Positions 1 to 5,034 of a DNA stretch of 29,816 bases are shown here, one piece after another; position 1 is the stretch's first letter; every line of letters starts with the position of its first letter. This DNA is from Candidatus Microgenomates bacterium. Lineage in GTDB: Bacteria; Patescibacteriota; Microgenomatia; JAADGY01. The translations under genes and the position numbers were made by a program. Below the pieces are notes generated by a model. That model ran no database searches and had not been told where the DNA came from. It saw nothing but the letters and a program-made list of their open reading frames with translations. The DNA is taken from assembly GCA_015486555.1 (NCBI GenBank), contig WFRL01000021.1, positions 1 to 29,816 of the forward strand. The letters are read 5' to 3'.

Positions 1-62
1 AATGACTCGAAGATAAGAGCGAGCCAATTCATCACGCTTCACTAGCCCTGATTTATCGGGGG

Positions 63-302
63 ACCAATTTTAGTTGTTTAGAATTTGTTTGGAGCTTTCC
101 GCCCAAGGCGGATCCGCCGTGGCGGAAGGATTTAGAGTTTAGGATTTACCTGTTCCTACTAAAGGGGGGCTTGAAAATTGATCATTGATAGTTGGTCATT
201 GGAATTTGTTTGGATACTTGGAATTTGTGATTTGTTATTTTTTAACCTAGTTCCTAGATCCTAGCTCCTAGTTCCAATAACTGAGTTCCAAGCTCCAAGT
301 TC
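63..302. repeat. Intergenic island of degenerate 7-nt tandem units
   Basis: The 316 bases before tRNA-Gly contain no credible gene. From about 128 the sequence splits into heptads: GGATTTA GAGTTTA at 128-141; GATCATT at 180-186, GATAGTT at 187-193 and GGTCATT at 194-200. A clean in-phase array of eight units runs from 247 to 302 (CTAGTTC, CTAGATC, CTAGCTC, CTAGTTC, CAATAAC, TGAGTTC, CAAGCTC, CAAGTTC). The same units, or their reverse complements, recur near 3338, 5751, 21949 and 22321. I see nothing recognisable in bases 1-60. The function is unknown. Confidence 0.75.
97..127. repeat. Double GGCGG palindrome
   Basis: A 31-nt near-perfect palindrome begins with TTCCGCC and ends with GGCGGAA, with a central GGCGGATCCGCC. 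It can fold as one long hairpin or as two adjacent small ones. It is GC-rich inside AT-rich surroundings, like bacterial REP-type elements. It lies inside the heptad island. Confidence 0.7.
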
Positions 303-316
303 CGATTTTGCCTTAG

Positions 317-389
317 AGCGGGAAACGGGGTTTGAACCCGCGACCTTCTCCTTGGCAAGGAGACGCTCTGCCAACTGAGCTATTCCCGC
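317..389 (-). tRNA. tRNA-Gly (GCC)
   Basis: A full cloverleaf can be read on the minus strand. The acceptor stem is GCGGGAA/TTCCCGC, the anticodon stem TCTCC/GGAGA encloses loop TTGCCAA (anticodon GCC), and the T arm is GCGGG-TTCAAAC-CCCGT. The discriminator is U, as usual for glycine. The 3' CCA is not encoded (CTA follows), so it must be added after transcription. Confidence 0.95.
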
Positions 390-477
390 TACACTTTAAT
401 TTTAACCTAGAGGTCAAAAAAGCAACTAAGACTAATTTATCTCTAATTGTCCAAAGAGGTTAGAATATATTAAGTGA

Positions 478-554
478 GCCCCCGTAGCTCAGGCGGATAG
501 AGCGACTCCCTTCTAAGGAGTAGGCCACAGGTTCGAGTCCTGTCGGGGGCGCCA
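478..554 (+). tRNA. tRNA-Arg (TCT)
   Basis: Acceptor stem GCCCCCG/CGGGGGC, anticodon stem ACTCC/GGAGT and loop CTTCTAA give anticodon UCU, read as arginine. The T loop is TTCGAGT. The discriminator is G at 551 and CCA is encoded at 552-554. The downstream membrane-protein gene begins only 23 nt after the CCA, so the two may share a transcript. Confidence 0.95.
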
Positions 555-577
555 AATTATGTTATTATCTAGATAAG

Positions 578-979
578 ATGAAAAAACTCCTTAAACGATT
601 GATTTTCACCATCGTTATTTTCTATCTCCTAATTAATTTCTATCCCGGGTTAAGCGGCTCAGCTCAATGGGAAAACCTGGTTATCGCTGCTTTAATCTAT
701 TTAGTCCTTGAAATCTGTATTAAACCTCTCCTAAAAATCCTTCTTATCCCCATAAATATTCTTACTCTCGGATTAGCTGGATCTCTAATTAACGCTATTC
801 TTCTTTTTCTTCTAGTCCTCTTAGTACCTTCTCTTCACATTAATCCATTCACCACGCCATCCATCCAACTTGGTAGTTATATTCTTCCTCCAACACACTT
901 AGGCTACTGGGCTTCTCTCATTGTAACTTCTTTTCTTATTAGTTTTATCAATTCGATTCTTTGGGTTATTCTTTCATGA
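578..979 (+). CDS. Small four-helix membrane protein, phage holin superfamily IV / YvlD-like
   Basis: This 133-residue protein is almost entirely hydrophobic, with about four membrane helices (roughly residues 8-25, 33-55, 62-83 and 107-130) and a short basic N-terminus (MKKLLKR). Pattern and length match the widespread YvlD-like family (often called 4-TM phage holin superfamily IV, Pfam PF04020), an inner-membrane family of uncertain role. The charged turn between helices 2 and 3, around KPLLKILLIPIN, is typical. The name does not imply a phage origin, and nothing nearby is phage-like. A TATTAT box at 563-568 lies 9 nt before the ATG and there is no Shine-Dalgarno, so the message may be nearly leaderless or may come from the upstream tRNA-Arg transcript. 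The stop overlaps the secG start by 4 nt (ATGA), which indicates translational coupling. Confidence 0.75.
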   Translation: MKKLLKRLIFTIVIFYLLINFYPGLSGSAQWENLVIAALIYLVLEICIKPLLKILLIPINILTLGLAGSLINAILLFLLVLLVPSLHINPFTTPSIQLGSYILPPTHLGYWASLIVTSFLISFINSILWVILS

Positions 980-1188
980 CAAAAGCTTTACTCGACTGGA
1001 TTCAAATCATTATTTCTCTAGTTCTAATCGTTCTCATCCTTATTCAAAATACCAGTGGTGGTTTGGGTCATACTTTTGGGAATACTCTCTATCACTCCCG
1101 TCGCGGTCTAGAAAAACTAACTTTTTACCTAACTATTATCTTTACTATCCTCTTGATTACTTTCTCCCTAGTCCGTTTGGTAATCTGA
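976..1188 (+). CDS. secG: Preprotein translocase subunit SecG
   Basis: SecG is the small accessory subunit of the SecYEG protein-export channel in the cytoplasmic membrane. The 70-residue product has two membrane helices (about residues 5-23 and 48-68) joined by the diagnostic loop NTSGGLGHTFG, which in SecG proteins carries the conserved Q-x-[SG]-[SG]-G-L-G region. I chose the ATG at 976, not the upstream TTG at 961, because it gives the usual N-terminus (MTKALLDWIQIII) and an ATGA overlap with the preceding stop. The solute-binding protein gene follows 4 nt after the SecG stop. SecG is normally encoded apart from secY and secE, as it appears here. Confidence 0.9.
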   Translation: MTKALLDWIQIIISLVLIVLILIQNTSGGLGHTFGNTLYHSRRGLEKLTFYLTIIFTILLITFSLVRLVI

Positions 1189-1192
1189 ATGT

Positions 1193-2584
1193 ATGCTTTA
1201 TCTGAAAAGCTTTTATTGGTGGTTAGCCGCTTTTTGGCAGAGATATAAACAACTAATCTTCTTAACTGCTATTGCCGCTGTTACTTTAGTTTTCATCACC
1301 TCAAAATTCAATATCTTTCCCCAAAAAGGGGAAAAAATAGCTTTCGTCGGCCAATTCACCTTAACTCAGCTACCTCTTCCTATTACCTCAAAACTTAGCT
1401 ACGGTTTAACCAGGGAAGAAAACAATCAAGTCATGCCAGGGATTACCCGATACTGGAAGATAAGCGAAGGAGGAAAAACCTTCACTTTTTATCTTAATAC
1501 TAACCTCTTTTGGCACGACGGCAGTAAAGTAAAAACCAGTGATCTTCATCTCAAAATCCGCCAGGCTCGAATAATAGACAAAGATGCTAAAACTCTGGTT
1601 ATAAAATTAAAAGAACCTTTTATTCCTTTACCTTCATATCTTACTGTTCCCTTGTTTAAAAACGGCTTAATCGGAGTGGGAAATTACAAATTAACTAATT
1701 TCAAGCTTAACCCGGATAAGAGTGTGAAATACATTACTCTCGAGCAGATCGGTCAACCTTTAAACTTCTTAGAGAGGAAGATTACCTATATCACCTTTTC
1801 TTCATATGAACAAGCTAAAACCGCTTTCCTTATGGGGGAAGTAGATATTCTTCCCAATCTTCTTTCCGTTGATGAGTTTAAAGATTACCCTAACATTCAA
1901 ATAAGCTCCCACGTTGAGAAGGATAAGATTCTCACTCTATTTCTCAATTTAGATAATGACTATTTGAAAAGTAAAGCCTTTCGCCAGGCTCTAGCCTATG
2001 CCACCCCCAAGTTCGAAAATTATCCTCGAGCCATTAGTTCTATTGCTAAAGACTCTCCTTTTTATAACCCCAATGTCAAAAGGTTTGATTACAACCTTGA
2101 GAAAGCTAAAAAACTTTTCGCCAAAAGCAAATTGGCCACCCAAGAAGGAACCATCAAATTAAACTTAATTACTCCTCCTCAGTTCCTAAACCAAGCGGAA
2201 AAGATAAAAGAAAGTTGGCAATTGATCAATGACCGCCTCATAGTAAAGGTTCATGTCAATTATTTACCTAACCCCAACTTTGATGCCCTTTTAAAGATAA
2301 TAAAAATCCCTCTTGATCCAGATCAATATTTTCTCTGGCACTCAACCCAACCAACCAATATCTCCCATCTAAAAGATGCCAAGATTGACCAATTAATAGA
2401 AGATGGTAGAAAAGAAATCGACCCCGTTAAGAGAAAAGAGATTTACCTTAATTTTCAAAAATATTTGGTAAATGATGTTCCAGCTATTTTTCTCTATCAT
2501 CCTATAACCTACCAAGTTAATCGTACAAGGCAGCTGAATTTTAAAATTGTTTCCAAGATATTCCAAGAGAAGTTCAAATTGTAG
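1193..2584 (+). CDS. Membrane-anchored family 5 extracellular solute-binding protein (peptide-ABC type)
   Basis: The 463-residue protein has a basic N-terminus and one membrane helix (about residues 20-37), then a large external domain. Family 5 solute-binding proteins (OppA/DppA type) capture peptides or other oligomers for ABC importers. Signs of the family are the opening region with YGLTREENNQVMPGI, the segment FYLNTNLFWHDGSKVKTSDL, the stretch KAKTAFLMGEVDIL-like around residues 204-219, and the C-terminal DPVKRKEIYLNFQKYLVND. It is shorter than the usual 500-600 residues. There is no lipobox cysteine, so an uncleaved anchor is likely. No ABC permease or ATPase gene is adjacent; the partner transporter lies elsewhere or the protein binds ligand without transport. 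It follows secG by 4 nt in one operon. The stop TAG is immediately followed by a TATAAT box for tRNA-Tyr. Confidence 0.8.
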   Translation: MLYLKSFYWWLAAFWQRYKQLIFLTAIAAVTLVFITSKFNIFPQKGEKIAFVGQFTLTQLPLPITSKLSYGLTREENNQVMPGITRYWKISEGGKTFTFYLNTNLFWHDGSKVKTSDLHLKIRQARIIDKDAKTLVIKLKEPFIPLPSYLTVPLFKNGLIGVGNYKLTNFKLNPDKSVKYITLEQIGQPLNFLERKITYITFSSYEQAKTAFLMGEVDILPNLLSVDEFKDYPNIQISSHVEKDKILTLFLNLDNDYLKSKAFRQALAYATPKFENYPRAISSIAKDSPFYNPNVKRFDYNLEKAKKLFAKSKLATQEGTIKLNLITPPQFLNQAEKIKESWQLINDRLIVKVHVNYLPNPNFDALLKIIKIPLDPDQYFLWHSTQPTNISHLKDAKIDQLIEDGRKEIDPVKRKEIYLNFQKYLVNDVPAIFLYHPITYQVNRTRQLNFKIVSKIFQEKFKL

Positions 2585-2590
2585 TATAAT
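2585..2590 (+). promoter_or_regulatory. -10 box for tRNA-Tyr
   Basis: A perfect TATAAT begins right after the stop codon of the upstream gene and lies 16 nt before the tRNA-Tyr 5' end, allowing a short leader. A weak -35 candidate (TTCCAA, 2561-2566) sits 18 nt upstream, inside the preceding coding sequence. Confidence 0.55.
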
Positions 2591-2606
2591 CAACAATGTT
2601 AACGTC

Positions 2607-2689
2607 GCTGGGGTGGCGGAGCGGGCAATCGCACCAGACTGTAAATCTGGCGCCGTAAGGCTACGCAGGTTCGAATCCTGCCCCCAGCA
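2607..2689 (+). tRNA. tRNA-Tyr (GTA)
   Basis: This is a class II tRNA of 83 nt. The acceptor stem is GCTGGGG/CCCCAGC, the anticodon stem CCAGA/TCTGG encloses loop CTGTAAA (anticodon GUA), a long variable arm follows, and the T arm is GCAGG-TTCGAAT-CCTGC. The discriminator is A. CCA is not encoded (CCT follows). Confidence 0.95.
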
Positions 2690-2700
2690 CCTTGGACTGA

Positions 2701-2709
2701 TGTTATAAT
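2701..2709 (+). promoter_or_regulatory. Extended -10 element for tRNA-Phe
   Basis: TGTTATAAT is an extended -10 element (TG-N-TATAAT) located 19 nt before the tRNA-Phe 5' end. Any -35 element would fall inside tRNA-Tyr; the extended TG motif could compensate. It suggests tRNA-Phe has its own promoter. Confidence 0.5.
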
Positions 2710-2728
2710 CAAAAACAATCGGTTAACA

Positions 2729-2804
2729 GGCGAGGTAGCCAAGGTGGTCACGGCAGGTGTCTGAAAAACATCAGATGTCGGTTCGACTCCGACCCTCGCC
2801 ACCA
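2729..2804 (+). tRNA. tRNA-Phe (GAA)
   Basis: Acceptor stem GGCGAGG/CCTCGCC, D stem GCC/GGC, anticodon stem GGTGT/ACATC and loop CTGAAAA give anticodon GAA. The T arm is GTCGG-TTCGACT-CCGAC. The discriminator is A and CCA is encoded at 2802-2804, followed by a T run that could aid termination. The variable loop is short (class I), which argues against reading it as a serine tRNA. Confidence 0.9.
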
Positions 2805-2808
2805 TTTT

Positions 2809-2864
2809 TGCCGGGTCGTCTAATGGTAGGACAGTCCGCCATTAGGGCGGATTTATCGGGGTTC
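2809..2864 (+). pseudogene. 5' fragment of a Gln-like tRNA with a UUA anticodon loop
   Basis: The first 24 nt match the intact tRNA-Gln at 2934 (acceptor 5' strand and D arm). The anticodon arm is different: TCCGC/GCGGA around loop CATTAGG, putting UUA at the anticodon position. Homology stops at 2864 in the T loop (after GGGGTTC); the 3' T-stem and acceptor strands are missing and unrelated sequence follows. Bases 2825-2864 are repeated exactly at 3271-3310, where the missing 3' half is found. The anticodon arm is 2 nt longer than in tRNA-Gln and position 33 is A, so a functional UAA-reading tRNA is unlikely. Confidence 0.75.
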
Positions 2865-2933
2865 AGCTCTGATTCCAATGTTCGAAAATCTTTGATAAAA
2901 TAAGTCCAGCGGAACGACATAGTTATATTTCTC

Positions 2934-3004
2934 TGCCGGGTCGTCTAATGGTAGGACAACAGCCCTTGGAGCTGTTTATCGGGGTTCGAATCCCTGCCCG
3001 GCAA
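2934..3004 (+). tRNA. tRNA-Gln (TTG), with C at position 33
   Basis: Starting at T2934 gives a 7-bp acceptor stem, TGCCGGG/CCCGGCA, with the U1-A72 pair common in glutamine tRNAs. D stem GTCT/GGAC, anticodon stem ACAGC/GCTGT, loop CCTTGGA, anticodon UUG. The T arm is CGGGG-TTCGAAT-CCCTG with one G-U pair. The discriminator is A and CCA is not fully encoded (CCC follows). Two oddities are C instead of the near-universal U at position 33 and a 4-nt variable loop. The GIY-YIG start codon lies 5 nt downstream of the tRNA. Confidence 0.85.
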
Positions 3005-3009
3005 CCCAG

Positions 3010-3270
3010 ATGCCATATTTTGTTTATGTTATGTTAACTTCGGATACGAAACAATTTTATGTCGGTTACAGTACCAATCTTAGGCAACGCTTAAAAGATC
3101 ACAAGAATAAAAAGGGGGCGAGGTTTTTAAAAGCTCATCCACACTTTAGCTTGGTTTATTATGAGGTTTACCAGAACAAAACCGATGCCAGGCGGCAGGA
3201 ATTGTTTTATAAGACCGGCCGTGGACGAGAAGTACTAAGACGTAAATTACAGGAGACCATCAAAAATTGA
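3010..3270 (+). CDS. Stand-alone GIY-YIG domain protein (UPF0213/YhbQ-like)
   Basis: The 86-residue protein is a single GIY-YIG domain. It opens with FVYVM in place of GIY, has YVG (residues 17-19) as the YIG motif, the expected arginine in RQRLKDH (residues 25-31) and the catalytic-type glutamate in RRQELFYK (E64). Such small proteins are common in candidate phyla genomes; related domains are DNA nucleases in UvrC and homing endonucleases, but the cellular role of the small forms is unsettled. The ATG lies 5 nt after the tRNA-Gln discriminator with no Shine-Dalgarno, so tRNA 3' processing would yield a nearly leaderless message. The stop TGA abuts the 3' fragment of a broken Gln-like tRNA. 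Placement between two halves of a tRNA hints at mobility, which I infer and cannot prove. Confidence 0.85.
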   Translation: MPYFVYVMLTSDTKQFYVGYSTNLRQRLKDHKNKKGARFLKAHPHFSLVYYEVYQNKTDARRQELFYKTGRGREVLRRKLQETIKN

Positions 3271-3327
3271 GGTAGGACAGTCCGCCATTAGGGCGGATTT
3301 ATCGGGGTTCGAATCCCTGCCCGGCAA
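3271..3327 (+). pseudogene. 3' fragment of the broken Gln-like (UUA) tRNA
   Basis: This piece begins in the D loop (GGTAGGACAG) directly after the GIY-YIG stop codon and runs through the same UUA anticodon arm, T arm and 3' acceptor strand (CCCGGCA, discriminator A3327). It lacks the 5' acceptor strand and the 5' half of the D stem. Its first 40 nt duplicate 2825-2864. With the 5' fragment it would form one tRNA-like sequence, so the two appear to be halves of one interrupted gene. Confidence 0.75.
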
Positions 3328-3337
3328 CACAAAATCA

Positions 3338-3654
3338 GAACTTGGAGCTTAGAGCCCAGATCTTGGATCTTAGTTTGTAAAGTTAGAAAGTTCGTAAAGT
3401 TGTAAAGTAAAAACTTTCTTAGGAAGTCATCCTGAACGAGTCGACAGACGAAGTGAAGGATCTAGCCGAAGGCGCACGAGAGTACTCCCAAGCCTGGGTG
3501 GCCTATCCCTGCGCTTGTTGTTGCTCGCTAGATCCTTCGTCGCTATGGCTCCTCAGGATGACTCCTTAACAAACTAAGTTCTGAGTTCTGTTTTATTTGA
3601 AAATTGATTATTAATAATCGATCATTTTCTAACCTAGTTCCTAGTTCCAAATTA
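3338..3654. repeat. Composite repeat island: heptads, 37-nt motif, hairpin, inverted heptads
   Basis: The gap between the tRNA fragment and the phosphohexomutase gene holds no gene. In order: five heptads (GAACTTG GAGCTTA, then GAGCCCA, GATCTTG, GATCTTA; 3338-3372); a 37-nt AAAGTT-rich motif starting GTTTGTAAAG (3373-3409); a long inverted repeat (3425-3563); TTAACAAAC followed by inverted heptads TAAGTTC TGAGTTC (3575-3588); and a second heptad run 3599-3654 (GAAAATT GATTATT ... CTAGTTC CTAGTTC). The last units run into the 3' end of the minus-strand gene. The same module order recurs near 5751 and 21949. Confidence 0.8.
3425..3563. repeat. Nested inverted repeat, copy 1
   Basis: Outer arms are AGTCATCCTGA (3425-3435) and TCAGGATGACT (3553-3563). 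Inner arms are GAAGGATCTAGC (3455-3466) and GCTAGATCCTTC (3527-3538). A further GCGCA/TGCGC pairing is possible inside. The apical region contains CTCCCAAGCCTG, shared with copies at 5869 and 22071. No open reading frame is credible here. It could be a small non-autonomous element or a structured RNA; it could also act as a terminator for the convergent units on each side. Confidence 0.75.
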
Positions 3655-5034
3655 TTCCTCCACCCTCTTAGCCCCTTCCTTTTCTAAAAAATTTAGAACC
3701 TCTTCCAAATGTTGTTTAAGAATCTCTTCGTTATCTGCTTCCATATTCAGACGAAGAAGAGGTTGAGTATTGGAGGCTCGAACATTAAACCAATAATCGT
3801 CGTAGTCGAGTCGCACACCATCAAAGTCTAAAATTCTTTTAGCATTAGAGGAAAAATAATCCTTAATGTTTTTAATTACCTTTTTCTTATCATCCACTCG
3901 GAAATTAATCTCACCGCTTTGGGGATATTTGTTGTACTTATCATAAAGCTGAGCAAAACTCAAACCAGTAAGACTGACATACTCCAAAGCTAAAAGAAAA
4001 CTAAGGATAGCGTTATCGGCATAATAAAGCTGACGGTAGAAGTAATGCCCTGAATGCTCTCCTCCAAATAAAGCCTCTGTCTGCCGCATTATTCCTTTGA
4101 TATTGCTATGTCCTACTGGAGTTATCTTAACCTTACCTCCTTTAGCTTCTACTACGTCCTTAACCACTCGACCGGTTACAATATTGTGCAAAATTAAACT
4201 GCCAGGGTATTTATTTAGTAAATGTTCAACCAGTAAAGCAGTAGTTTGAGTTCCAGAAAACAATCGCCCCTTCTCGTCCATTAAAAACATTCGGTCACCA
4301 TCGCCATCAAATAAAACCCCCACATCAGCCTTTTCTTTTTTAACCTTTTTTTGAACAGTCTCAATAGCTGAAGGAAGAAGAGGATTAGGAATATGATTAG
4401 GGAAAGATCCATCCAGCTCAAAGAACAAAGGAATCACCTCTAAATTGGGTAAGTATTTTTGGAACTTAGGGATAAAGTAGCCGGCCATACTATTTCCAGC
4501 ATCAATTACTACTCTGAAATGACCTATTTTTGACAAGCTTATTAACTTTAAATTCGCCTTTATCCAGGCTGACCAAACATTTTTGTCAACTATTCGAGTA
4601 GGGTAGTTAAGCTCTTCCGATGGGGCAAAACCTTCAACTAGAAGATCTCGTAATTGGTAAAGTCCATCCTTTCCTCCTACAGGAAAAGCACCTCCTCGGG
4701 TAATCTTCATGCCGTTAAACTCTGCCGGATTGTGAGAGGCTGTTATCATAATTACTAAATCAACAGTTGGATAATAACCAGCAACAAAGTAACTCATATC
4801 TGTAGAGATTAAACCAAGGTCCCATATCTCTTTAACTCGACCCTTTAGACCTTTAAGAAGGGCTTGATAAATTTGAGGGCTGGTGGTTCGCATATCATAA
4901 CCGACAGCAACTACCTTTGGCTGAAACATTTTCACTAACCCTGCCGCTATTTTCTCTACTCCCTCCTCATCTAGATCCTCACCCATTACTGCCCGAATGT
5001 CATAATCATGGAAAATAGAAGGTTTAAGAAGCAT
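3652..5034 (-). CDS. manB: Phosphomannomutase/phosphoglucomutase family phosphohexomutase
   Basis: This enzyme interconverts hexose 6-phosphate and hexose 1-phosphate (mannose or glucose) through a phosphoserine, feeding nucleotide-sugar synthesis. The 460-residue length is normal for the alpha-D-phosphohexomutase family. Visible are the catalytic serine loop TASHNP (S100), the metal-binding DGDGD (residues 243-247), the sugar-binding GEHSG (325-329) and the phosphate-binding RASNTQP (419-425). The N-terminus around residues 7-15 (IFHDYDIRA) matches phosphomannomutases of the ManB/AlgC type. Which sugar it prefers cannot be told from sequence. It overlaps the upstream holA-like gene by 11 nt, so the two are probably co-transcribed, with holA first. 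Its product may supply the polysaccharide locus at the far end of the window. The 3' end runs into the heptad island. Confidence 0.9.
   Translation of the reverse strand: MLLKPSIFHDYDIRAVMGEDLDEEGVEKIAAGLVKMFQPKVVAVGYDMRTTSPQIYQALLKGLKGRVKEIWDLGLISTDMSYFVAGYYPTVDLVIMITASHNPAEFNGMKITRGGAFPVGGKDGLYQLRDLLVEGFAPSEELNYPTRIVDKNVWSAWIKANLKLISLSKIGHFRVVIDAGNSMAGYFIPKFQKYLPNLEVIPLFFELDGSFPNHIPNPLLPSAIETVQKKVKKEKADVGVLFDGDGDRMFLMDEKGRLFSGTQTTALLVEHLLNKYPGSLILHNIVTGRVVKDVVEAKGGKVKITPVGHSNIKGIMRQTEALFGGEHSGHYFYRQLYYADNAILSFLLALEYVSLTGLSFAQLYDKYNKYPQSGEINFRVDDKKKVIKNIKDYFSSNAKRILDFDGVRLDYDDYWFNVRASNTQPLLRLNMEADNEEILKQHLEEVLNFLEKEGAKRVEE

Larger units (their letters stand above)
2865..3310 (+). mobile_element. 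Possible 406-nt insertion cassette (tRNA-Gln + GIY-YIG) with a 40-nt duplication
   Basis: Bases 2865-3270 separate two exact copies of a 40-nt segment (2825-2864 and 3271-3310). Removing the cassette and one copy restores a continuous tRNA-like sequence from 2809 to 3327. The cassette carries an intact tRNA-Gln and a GIY-YIG family gene. The geometry resembles insertion of an endonuclease-associated element into a tRNA, with a long target duplication. Unequal recombination between tRNA copies, or an assembly artefact, would look the same. No inverted terminal repeats or transposase were seen. Confidence 0.4.

Noticed and set aside
247..302. CRISPR-like array
   Set aside because: Units are 7 nt with no spacers, and no cas genes are in the window.
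578..979. Prophage holin indicating a prophage
   Set aside because: The family name is historical; neighbours are housekeeping genes (secG) and no phage structural or lysis genes are present.
2599..2805. Minus-strand 68-residue reading frame
   Set aside because: It is the antisense of tRNA-Tyr and tRNA-Phe; its phrases (VGVEPTS, GRIRTC) are the familiar spurious translations of tRNA genes.
2809..3327. Trans-spliced split tRNA
   Set aside because: The two fragments share 40 nt as a direct overlap instead of meeting at one junction, and no complementary flanks that could pair the halves were seen. Insertion or recombination explains them better.
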